From CAJCBL01 sp035298965 (lineage in GTDB: Bacteria > Verrucomicrobiota > Verrucomicrobiia > Opitutales > Opitutaceae), in NCBI GenBank assembly GCA_035298965.1, contig DATGXO010000011.1:1-6745 (forward strand): a DNA stretch of 6,745 nt, given 5' to 3'. The notes beneath the pieces are model-generated. The model made no database searches and had not been told where the DNA came from. It saw only the letters and a program-made list of their open reading frames with translations. This document shows positions 1 to 5,303 of this stretch, piece by piece. Each line of letters begins with the position of its first letter. Within the stretch, counting starts at the first letter, position 1. Both the position numbers and the translations under genes were made by a program.

Positions 1-42
1 GTTGAGAAACGGCGCCGGTCACCATCGATTCCCCCCACTGCT

Positions 43-76
43 ACGGGCGCGGCGCGAGCCGCGCCCGTTTCGTTTT
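43..76 (+). terminator. Intrinsic (rho-independent) terminator of an upstream plus-strand gene
   Basis: The sequence shows a perfect 11-base-pair stem, ACGGGCGCGGC (43-53) against GCCGCGCCCGT (58-68), closed by the GNRA-type tetraloop GCGA (54-57). It is followed at once by the T-rich run TTCGTTTT (69-76). The T tract lies only on the plus-strand 3' side, so the element ends plus-strand transcripts. It sits before the rhomboid-family gene at 133, so it must belong to a gene mostly or wholly left of the window. A TGA at 3-5 could be that gene's stop, but too little is visible to say. Confidence 0.85.
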
Positions 77-132
77 GCCACCACGGACGCCACTCTTGCC
101 GCTCCGCCGCCCGTGATCCCACACTGCCGCCC

Positions 133-741
133 ATGCCCGCGCCCGCCTTCCGCTTCGCTCCACGCCGCAGCTGGGCGACGCTCCTCGTCGCCGCCGCCGC
201 GCTGATGGTCGCCGCGTTTCCGCAGCTCACGGAGGCGTTGCTCTACCGCCGCGACGAACTGCTCGCGGGCCAACTCTGGCGGCTCTGGACCGGGCACCTC
301 GTGCACTTCGGCTGGCGGCATTTTCTGGCCGATGCAGCCGTGCTGCTCATGGCCGGTCTCTGGCTCGAGCAACTCGCACCGCGCGCCACGCGACTTCTTC
401 TCGCGCTCGCGCCCCCGGCGATCTCCGCGCTGTTGTTCTTCGCCGATCCGCGACTCGCGTTCTACGGCGGCCTCTCCGGCATCGCCGTCGGCCTCGTCGT
501 GTTGCTCGCGCTCGTCCAACTCCGCCGCGACCAACTCGCGCCGCGTTGGCTCTGGCCCGCCGTGCTCGCGCTCGTCGCCGGCAAGGTCGCGCTCGAGGCG
601 TTCACCAACACGCCCCTCGTCTCCGATTTCGCCGCCGACATCAAAGTCTCCACTCTCGCCCACCTCGGCGGCATCGCCTGCGCGCTCTGCGCCTGGCCCT
701 TCGCAAATCGAGAAGCGGAACACCGCGAGCGGAGTCGGTGA
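133..741 (+). CDS. Rhomboid-family intramembrane serine protease, rhombosortase-like
   Basis: A 202-residue inner-membrane protein with about six hydrophobic helices (near residues 13-32, 63-83, 86-103, 111-130, 138-158 and 175-191), the size and layout of the compact rhomboid core. The family signatures are in order: LWRLWTGHLVHFGWRH (residues 49-63, with H55, H58 and H63), the nucleophile motif YGGLSG with Ser115, and AHLGG with the catalytic-base His177. Ser115 and His177 would form the membrane-embedded dyad. Rhombosortases (RrtA type) are known to process exported proteins carrying a C-terminal GlyGly-CTERM sorting tag. The short length and the WRLWTGHLVH block favour that branch over housekeeping GlpG, but the substrate is inferred and no tagged protein is visible here. 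Asp67 stands where many rhomboids have Asn. The ATG at 133 has no clear ribosome-binding site. The tail after residue 191 is hydrophilic and lies in a nested inverted repeat. Confidence 0.85.
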   Translation: MPAPAFRFAPRRSWATLLVAAAALMVAAFPQLTEALLYRRDELLAGQLWRLWTGHLVHFGWRHFLADAAVLLMAGLWLEQLAPRATRLLLALAPPAISALLFFADPRLAFYGGLSGIAVGLVVLLALVQLRRDQLAPRWLWPAVLALVAGKVALEAFTNTPLVSDFAADIKVSTLAHLGGIACALCAWPFANREAEHRERSR

Positions 742-758
742 TCTCGGTCAACCGCTTC
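712..758. repeat. Nested inverted repeat across the stop codon of the rhomboid-family gene
   Basis: GAAGCGG (712-718) is the exact reverse complement of CCGCTTC (752-758). Inside this pair, CACCG (721-725) pairs with CGGTG (736-740). The result is a two-tier imperfect stem-loop containing the TGA stop at 739-741. No T tract follows on either strand, so it is not a standard terminator. It could be an mRNA 3'-end structure or part of a dispersed repeat; neither can be settled from this window. Confidence 0.4.
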
Positions 759-864
759 CGCGAACCGCACCGCCCATCGGGGCCCCGCCGGAGCACACCG
801 GTGCTCTCGCACCACTCCTGCGCGGATCGTCAATCGGCAATCGAAAACCAAAAATCGAAAATAC
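742..864. other. Convergent intergenic region with short palindromes
   Basis: This gap separates two genes that face each other. It holds a perfect 10-base palindrome CGGGGCCCCG (778-787) and a 6-base-pair stem GAGCAC/GTGCTC with loop ACCG (791-806). That stem competes with a second one, GGTGC/GCACC with loop TCTC (800-813). An A-rich repeat block follows. None of the stems is followed by a T run in the reading direction of either gene, so no canonical terminator was called, although such a clustered set may still end transcription from both sides. Confidence 0.45.
826..862. repeat. A-rich degenerate AATCG repeat block
   Basis: The pentamer AATCG recurs at 832-836, 839-843 and 853-857, the last two followed by AAAA or AAA. 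This makes an A-rich patch within otherwise about 70% GC DNA, and on the minus strand it reads as a T-rich run just after the reductase stop codon. The style resembles intergenic AATCGAAAATC-like repeats that I associate, from memory, with Opitutus-type genomes; that link is not verified. It may also help end minus-strand transcription. Confidence 0.45.
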
Positions 865-1629
865 TTAGATCGCCGGCATCACGTTGCCGCCGCACACCGG
901 CACGTACGCGCCGGTGATGAAGCTCGCGAGGTCCGACGCCAGGAACGCCACCACGTTGGCGATCTCCTGATCCGTGCCGCGTCGGCGCAACGGCACACCG
1001 CGATCGTATTCGCCACGCACCTCCGTGCCCGCCGCGCGGTCCCGCTCGCTCACCGTCCAGCCCGGCGCGACCTGGTTCACCGTCACCTGGTGCTCGCCCA
1101 CCTCCTGCGCGAGCACGCGCAACACGCCGTCCATGCCGCGTTTTCCGGCGACGTATGCCGACTGCGTCGGGCCGTTCTGCATCGCGCACTCGGTGTTGAT
1201 CGCGATCACCCGACCCCAGCGCCGCGCGACCATCGCCGGCACGAATGCCTGCGCCATGTGCACGTTGTGCAGCACGCACGAACGAAACTGGCTCTCGTAA
1301 TCTGCCGCCGCCTGCTCGAGCACCGGCTTCCACGCATATTGGATCACGGCGTTGTTCACCACGATGTCGGGCTCGCGGTGCCACGCGCGCACCGCGTCGC
1401 GCAGCGCGGCGATCGACTCGGCCGACGTCACATCCACGCGGAACGCCCGGGCGCGCCGTCCGCCCGCGGCGATCTCTACCGCGAGCGCCTCGGCCTTCGC
1501 CGGATTGTTGAGAAACGTGAGCGCCACATCCGCGCCAGCCTGCGCCAACGTGCGCGCGATCACGCGACCGAGTTCGCCGCTGGCGCCCGTGACGACCGCC
1601 AGCCGGCCGGAAAGATCGATGGAAAGCAT
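865..1629 (-). CDS. Short-chain dehydrogenase/reductase (SDR) family oxidoreductase
   Basis: A 254-residue classical SDR, the normal family length, with a Rossmann fold. It carries the dinucleotide-binding motif TGASGELG (14-21), the Asp-Val pair after strand 4 (D66), the structural NNA motif (92-94, followed by V rather than the usual G), Asn122 on helix 4, the active-site YxxxK (Tyr159, Lys163) and the PG motif (189-190). The C-terminus FITGAYVPVCGG matches the family ending. SDRs of this type use NAD(P)H to reduce or oxidise carbonyl or alcohol groups; the 3-oxoacyl-ACP-reductase-like look does not fix the substrate. The position 13 residues before Tyr159, normally Ser, is Thr146. The start chosen is the ATG at 1629, which gives MLSIDLSG, the usual N-terminus. 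An ATG at 1683 would add 18 arginine-rich residues containing a hairpin. The gene is third in a minus-strand row after ligA and the carboxypeptidase. Confidence 0.9.
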   Translation of the reverse strand: MLSIDLSGRLAVVTGASGELGRVIARTLAQAGADVALTFLNNPAKAEALAVEIAAGGRRARAFRVDVTSAESIAALRDAVRAWHREPDIVVNNAVIQYAWKPVLEQAAADYESQFRSCVLHNVHMAQAFVPAMVARRWGRVIAINTECAMQNGPTQSAYVAGKRGMDGVLRVLAQEVGEHQVTVNQVAPGWTVSERDRAAGTEVRGEYDRGVPLRRRGTDQEIANVVAFLASDLASFITGAYVPVCGGNVMPAI

Positions 1630-1651
1630 GCGCGCGAGAAAGCGCCATCGT

Positions 1652-1675
1652 GCGGTCCGCGCAATGCCGGACCGC
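1652..1675 (-). promoter_or_regulatory. Perfect 8-bp stem-loop upstream of the SDR gene
   Basis: GCGGTCCG (1652-1659) and CGGACCGC (1668-1675) are exact reverse complements around an 8-base loop. The hairpin lies between the carboxypeptidase stop and the SDR start, ending about 22 bases before the ATG at 1629 on the minus strand. No T run follows, so it is unlikely to be a terminator. An mRNA-processing or stability element, or an operator, is possible; its role is unknown. Confidence 0.4.
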
Positions 1676-1698
1676 GCCGCCATTCGCGACTTTCCCGC

Positions 1699-2766
1699 CT
1701 ATGTTCCCGCAGGTTTCGCGCCGGGCAGGCGGAACTGCACCGCGGGCTCCTCGCCCTGCTGGCTCTGCGCGCCGGCCGCTTCCTCCTCGCCCTCTTCGGC
1801 GGGCAGCGTCGCCGGCTCTCCGGCACGCACCGGGATCGCCATCTCCGGCTCGGGCTCCTGCGGGGCCATGTTCGCCGGCAACGCCGAGGCTTTCGGCAGC
1901 GTCTCGGCGATCAGTCGCCGAGCGACGGCGTCACGTTGGCGGCCGTACACGCCCTTGCTGCCCATCACGACGGCGATCACGCGCTTGCCGTCGCGAAACA
2001 CCGTCGCCGACAGCGCATAGCCGCCGCGCGCGAGGAAGCCGGTCTTCAGCCCGTCGCAGCCGGGAACCTGGAAGAGCAGTTTGTTGTGGTTGTTCATCAC
2101 CAGCAGCGGTTCCTGGCGGAAGGTGCGCTGCTTGGTCGCGGTGAACTTCAGTGCGAGGCCGTGGCGGATCACTTCGCGCGAGAGCGTGGCGATGTCGCGC
2201 GGCGTGGAGACATCGGCCTCCTGCTTCGGCGAGGCGAGCCCGTGCGGCGTGACGAATTTCGTGTGCCCCATCCCAAGCTGCGCGGCGCGCGCGTTCATCG
2301 CGGCCACGAACGCCTCGCGCGTCCCGCCGATGTGGTTCGCGCACGCGAGCGCGGCGTCGTTGGCCGACTGCACCATCATCGCATAGAGCATGTCCTCGAA
2401 CGAGAAGACTTCGCCTTCCTTCAGGAAAACCTGCGAGCCTCCCATCTTCGATTCCTCGGCGGTCACGGTGATCTGGTCGCTCAACCGCGCTTTGCCGCTC
2501 TCGATCGCCTCCACGCAGAGCAACAGGTTCATGAGCTTCGTGACGCTCGCCGGGTAAGCGTTCACGTCGGCGCCATCCTCGAAGAGCACCTTGCCGTCGG
2601 CCGCGTCGATCACGATCGCGCCGGTGTAGTCGCGGTCGGCGGGCTTCGCCGGTGCGCCGGCCTCGGCGGGTGCGGCGGATTTCTTCTTCGGCGTCGCAGC
2701 CGAGCCGGCCGCGGGGAGCGCCAGCACCAACGCCAGCGCGAGGGAAAGGCGGAGAAAGAGGGACAT
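1699..2766 (-). CDS. D-alanyl-D-alanine carboxypeptidase (peptidase family S11, low-molecular-weight PBP)
   Basis: A 355-residue exported serine carboxypeptidase of the DacA/PBP5 class, which removes the terminal D-Ala from peptidoglycan pentapeptides and so limits cross-linking. Residues 1-23 are a signal peptide (a hydrophobic Leu/Ala core ending AAGSA). The three active-site motifs are intact and correctly spaced: SVTK (Ser74 nucleophile, Lys77), SAN (134-136) and KTG (241-243, in GLKTGF). The mature N-terminus (about 24-45) is a Lys/Ala/Pro linker. After the catalytic domain, from about residue 295, comes a Pro/Glu-rich low-complexity tail. The beta-sandwich domain and amphipathic membrane anchor of E. 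coli PBP5 are not recognisable, so the enzyme may be soluble or loosely bound in the periplasm. The ATG at 2766 was preferred to one at 2796 because it places the signal peptide at the N-terminus. The gene follows ligA on the same strand after 76 bases. Confidence 0.93.
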   Translation of the reverse strand: MSLFLRLSLALALVLALPAAGSAATPKKKSAAPAEAGAPAKPADRDYTGAIVIDAADGKVLFEDGADVNAYPASVTKLMNLLLCVEAIESGKARLSDQITVTAEESKMGGSQVFLKEGEVFSFEDMLYAMMVQSANDAALACANHIGGTREAFVAAMNARAAQLGMGHTKFVTPHGLASPKQEADVSTPRDIATLSREVIRHGLALKFTATKQRTFRQEPLLVMNNHNKLLFQVPGCDGLKTGFLARGGYALSATVFRDGKRVIAVVMGSKGVYGRQRDAVARRLIAETLPKASALPANMAPQEPEPEMAIPVRAGEPATLPAEEGEEEAAGAQSQQGEEPAVQFRLPGAKPAGT

Positions 2767-2819
2767 CGCGGCGAGCGTCCGCGCCGCGCCCGGCACTGCA
2801 AATGGAATTTGTCCGTGTT

Positions 2820-2840
2820 GGAAACGCGGAGCACCGCGCT
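2820..2840 (-). terminator. Weak hairpin with short T run just after ligA
   Basis: Read on the minus strand, CGCGG (2838-2834), loop TGCT and CCGCG (2829-2825) form a 5-base-pair stem, extendable by a G-U and an A-T pair, followed by TTTCC. It starts two bases past the ligA stop. The stem is short and the T tract is only three bases, so it is at best a partial terminator or attenuator between ligA and the carboxypeptidase gene. Confidence 0.3.
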
Positions 2841-2842
2841 GA

Positions 2843-4981
2843 TCACGTCCGCCGAAGCGATGCGCCAGGCACCAGCGCGCGCAGCCCCGCCTCGTCGAGC
2901 ACCGGCACGCCGAGCGCCCGGGCCTTCTCGAGTTTCGAGCCGGCCTCCTCGCCGGCGACGACGTAGTGAGTTTTCTTGGAAACGCTCCCGCTCACCTTGC
3001 CGCCCGCGGCCTCGACAAGCGCAGTCGCGTCCTCGCGCGAGAGCGTCGGCAACGTGCCGGTGAGCACGAGCGTCTTGCCCGCCAGCGGTGCGCTCGTCCC
3101 ATGCGCGGGAGGCGGTGTGGGCTCGAGTCCCACCGCACGCAACTCGGCGAGCAGCGCGCGGTTCGTCGGTTGTGCGAACCACTCGCGGATCAACCCCGCC
3201 GTGCGCTCGCCGATGCCGCCCACGTTGAGCAGGTCGGCCTCGCTCGCCGCCGCGATCGCGTCGAGCGAGCGGAAGCGTTGCGCGAGATCCTTCGAGGCCG
3301 CGGCGCCGACCTGCGGGATGCCGAGGCCGTTGAGCACACGCCAGAGATCGGCGCGTTTCCGCGCGGCGATGCCGGCGATCAAGTTGCCCGCCCACACTTC
3401 GCCGGACTTCTTCAGCGGCAGCAGGTCCTCGAGCTTCAGCCGGAAGATGTCCGGGATCGTCTTCACCAGCCCGCGCTCGATGAGCAGCGCGACCATCTCC
3501 TCGCCCAAGCCGTCGATGTCGAGGCAGCCCTTCGAGGCGAAGTGCTCCAGTCGCCGGCGCACCTTCTCCGGGCAGTCCGGATTCGGGCAACGCCACACGA
3601 CTTCGCCCTCGGCGCGCGTCGCCGGCGTGCCGCAGATCGGGCATGTCGTTGGAAAAACGTACGGTGCGAGCCCGGCGGGCCGTTTCTCCACGAGGACCTG
3701 CACGACGGCTGGGATGATCTCGCCGGCCTTCTCGATCAGCACCGCGTCGCCGGGCCGCACGTCCTTGCGCGCGATCTCCTCGGCGTTGTGCAGCGTCGCG
3801 CGTTTCACGGTCGTGCCCGCGAGCAACACCGGCTCCAGCTCCGCGACCGGAGTGAGCGCGCCCGTGCGGCCGACCTGGATCGTGATCGCGTTCACGCGCG
3901 TCTCGGCGCGATCGGGGGCGAACTTGTACGCGCACGCCCAGCGCGGCGAAAGCTTGCGCGCGCTCTGACCCGCGCCGCGCGCGCCCGCGAGGCGCTGCTG
4001 GTCGTGGCGGTCGAGCTTCACCACGGCGCCATCGGTCGCGTACGCGAAACCGCGGCGCACCCGGTCGAGTTCGCCGATCGCGGCCCACACCGCATCGATG
4101 CCGCGCACCGCCCAGAACTTCTCCACCACCGGAAGGCCCCAGTCGACAAGCCGCTGGAGAAACTCGGATTGCGAGGCGGCCGGCTCCGCCGGTTCGCAGG
4201 CGCCGAGCCCGTAGAGCACGATCTCGAGCCGCCGCTTCGCGACCTCGCCGGCATCGAGCAGCTTGAGCGTGCCCGCGGCGAGGTTACGCGGGTTGGCGTA
4301 GGGCTCGAGCCCCGCCTCCTCCTGCTCGCGGTTGATCCGCCGAAACTCCTCGAGCCGCAGGAAAACCTCGCCGCGGATCTCGATCAAATCCGGCACCCCG
4401 GCCAGCGCAGCCTTCGGCGGCGCCGGTTCGGCGAACAGCGGCAGCTCGTCAGCCTCCGCTCTCTCGCCTTTCGCCTCTCGCCTCTCCCCTTCCACTGCGC
4501 GCAACGCGCCGGGCAGCCCGCGAATCGTGCGCACGTTCGCCGTCACATCGTCACCCTCCTCGCCGTCGCCGCGCGTCACGGCGCGCACGAGTTGGCCACG
4601 TTCATAGGTGAGGCTGACGGCGAGCCCGTCGATCTTCGGCTCGACGGTGTACGCGAGGTCGTCGGTCCCGAGGAGCTTCGCGAGGCGTGCGTGAAACTCG
4701 CGCAGCTCGCCCTCGTCGTAGGTGTTGTCGAGCGTCATCATCGCCTGCCGGTGCCGCACGCGGGCGAAACCCTCGGCGCGGTCGTCGCCCACCCGTTTCG
4801 TCGGCGAAGCGCCGGCGGCGAATTCCGGATGCGCCGCCTCGAGCTCCGCGAGCTCGCGCTTGAGCCGGTCGTAGTCGAAGTCGGCGAGCTCCGGCCGCGC
4901 CTGCCGGTAATAAAGCTCATCGTGGTGGGCGAGTTCGGTGCGGAGCTGGGCGATGCGGGCCTGGGCTTCGAGCGGAGTCAT
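2843..4981 (-). CDS. ligA: NAD(+)-dependent DNA ligase LigA
   Basis: A 712-residue enzyme that seals nicks in replication and repair using NAD+, cytoplasmic and essential in nearly all bacteria. Domains in order: Ia NMN-binding helices (residues 1-60, with Tyr24, Asp34, Tyr37 and Asp38 in LYY and DFDYDRL); the adenylation domain with the KIDG motif (116-119, Lys116 forming the AMP adduct) and EIRGEVF (201-207); the OB fold (about 345-440, including GRTGALTPVA); a Cys4 zinc finger (C447, C450, C465, C470); helix-hairpin-helix repeats (about 485-605, with NVGGIGERTAG); and a C-terminal BRCT domain (about 632-705, with GKTLVLTGTL). The protein is somewhat longer than the usual roughly 670 residues. 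An Arg/Glu/Ala-rich insertion at about 163-195, between the RTIRGLP and EIRGEVF blocks, accounts for much of this and contains a 7-base tandem repeat. The ATG at 4981 gives the normal N-terminus. No clear ribosome-binding site precedes it. Confidence 0.97.
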   Translation of the reverse strand: MTPLEAQARIAQLRTELAHHDELYYRQARPELADFDYDRLKRELAELEAAHPEFAAGASPTKRVGDDRAEGFARVRHRQAMMTLDNTYDEGELREFHARLAKLLGTDDLAYTVEPKIDGLAVSLTYERGQLVRAVTRGDGEEGDDVTANVRTIRGLPGALRAVEGERREAKGERAEADELPLFAEPAPPKAALAGVPDLIEIRGEVFLRLEEFRRINREQEEAGLEPYANPRNLAAGTLKLLDAGEVAKRRLEIVLYGLGACEPAEPAASQSEFLQRLVDWGLPVVEKFWAVRGIDAVWAAIGELDRVRRGFAYATDGAVVKLDRHDQQRLAGARGAGQSARKLSPRWACAYKFAPDRAETRVNAITIQVGRTGALTPVAELEPVLLAGTTVKRATLHNAEEIARKDVRPGDAVLIEKAGEIIPAVVQVLVEKRPAGLAPYVFPTTCPICGTPATRAEGEVVWRCPNPDCPEKVRRRLEHFASKGCLDIDGLGEEMVALLIERGLVKTIPDIFRLKLEDLLPLKKSGEVWAGNLIAGIAARKRADLWRVLNGLGIPQVGAAASKDLAQRFRSLDAIAAASEADLLNVGGIGERTAGLIREWFAQPTNRALLAELRAVGLEPTPPPAHGTSAPLAGKTLVLTGTLPTLSREDATALVEAAGGKVSGSVSKKTHYVVAGEEAGSKLEKARALGVPVLDEAGLRALVPGASLRRT
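4464..4491. repeat. Heptanucleotide tandem repeat inside ligA
   Basis: On the plus strand four 7-base units lie end to end: TCGCCTT (4464-4470), TCGCCTC (4471-4477), TCGCCTC (4478-4484) and TCCCCTT (4485-4491), with degenerate CT-rich flanks. In ligA (minus strand) this encodes residues about 164-173, the charged stretch EGERREAKGE. Seven is not a multiple of three, so gain or loss of one or two units would shift the frame, while three units would preserve it. Confidence 0.7.
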
Positions 4982-5082
4982 GCGCGTAGGGCGGGCATTA
5001 AAGTGAGGAGCGCGCGCCGCGCGAGCCTCGGAACGCGACGGCTTCTCGCCCGCCCGACGACCACGCGGCTAGGCGCGCCATT

Positions 5083-5093
5083 TCCGAAACCGT
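5083..5093 (-). repeat. Copy 1 of 11-base motif ACGGTTTCGGA
   Basis: Read on the minus strand, this position is ACGGTTTCGGA, identical to the plus-strand sequence at 5214-5224, so the two copies are inverted and about 130 bases apart. It is nearer ligA than the other copy and abuts a bulged stem-loop at 5096-5125. A binding site for a regulator of the divergent pair is one reading; no matching known operator was recognised. Confidence 0.4.
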
Positions 5094-5095
5094 TC

Positions 5096-5125
5096 CGCCG
5101 CCCGACTCTTTCGGGTGAGACGGCG
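5096..5125. promoter_or_regulatory. Bulged 10-bp stem-loop in the divergent region
   Basis: CGCCG (5096-5100) pairs with CGGCG (5121-5125), and directly inside it CCCGA (5101-5105) pairs with TCGGG (5111-5115). The loop is CTCTT and a one-sided 5-base bulge, TGAGA, lies at 5116-5120. Read on the minus strand it would lie in a long ligA leader, if transcription starts that far upstream. No T run follows, and no known riboswitch class was recognised. Confidence 0.35.
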
Positions 5126-5213
5126 TTCCCAGATCGACTCCCGGGCGCGCGCGGCGCCGAATCTCGCTGCATCTACCTCATCGCCGCCCAGCGGCACACC
5201 CGCGCCACACCGG

Positions 5214-5224
5214 ACGGTTTCGGA
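5214..5224 (+). repeat. Copy 2 of 11-base motif ACGGTTTCGGA
   Basis: The plus-strand copy ACGGTTTCGGA lies about 80 bases before the beta-galactosidase start codon. It is the exact inverted partner of the copy at 5083-5093. Its distance from the start suits an operator or activator site, but this is inference from position only. Confidence 0.4.
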
Positions 5225-5303
5225 TCATTTTCATGCGACATGTACCCGCCGGCTTGTCGGCGTCGCGTCCCGGCCACAATTTCATCCAAACACCCCTAGC
5301 ATC

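Larger units (their letters stand above)
4982..5303. promoter_or_regulatory. Divergent intergenic region between ligA and the GH2 beta-galactosidase gene
   Basis: This 322-base stretch must carry the start signals for both flanking genes. I see no convincing coding frame in it. On the minus strand TTTAAT (5002-4997) is a possible -10 element for ligA, but it lies only 15-20 bases before the ATG and has no matching -35, so it would imply an almost leaderless transcript. On the plus strand TTGTCG (5254-5259) and CACAAT (5275-5280) form a poor -35/-10 pair 15 bases apart before the beta-galactosidase. Neither is firm. The region also holds a bulged stem-loop and an inverted pair of 11-base motifs, listed separately. 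No Shine-Dalgarno sequence precedes either start codon. Confidence 0.5.

Noticed and set aside
19..723. A 234-codon minus-strand frame opposite the rhomboid-family gene
   Set aside because: It is antisense to a gene with catalytic motifs and six hydrophobic helices, its translation is Glu/Arg/Gly-rich, and it runs through the terminator.
791..813. Stem-loops in the convergent gap as a bidirectional intrinsic terminator
   Set aside because: Two stems compete for the same bases and neither has a T run on its 3' side in either direction, so they were listed only as palindromes.
1506..1516. GTTGAGAAACG, identical to the first 11 bases of the window
   Set aside because: One copy is inside the SDR coding sequence and the other at the window edge; no longer similarity surrounds them, so chance is the simplest reading.
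1090..3063. A 657-codon plus-strand open frame opposite the SDR, carboxypeptidase and ligA end
   Set aside because: It crosses three genes supported by motifs, has no recognisable domain, and is low-complexity and arginine/histidine-rich.
4978..5172. A 64-codon minus-strand frame whose stop overlaps the ligA start as ATGA
   Set aside because: The overlap looks like translational coupling, but only about 70% of its codons end in G or C, well below the neighbours. The peptide is arginine-rich with no motif.
2966..5299. A 777-codon plus-strand open frame opposite ligA, longer than ligA itself
   Set aside because: It is antisense to an unmistakable LigA with all domains intact, its translation is rich in Arg/Ala/His without family motifs, and long open antisense frames are expected in such GC-rich DNA.
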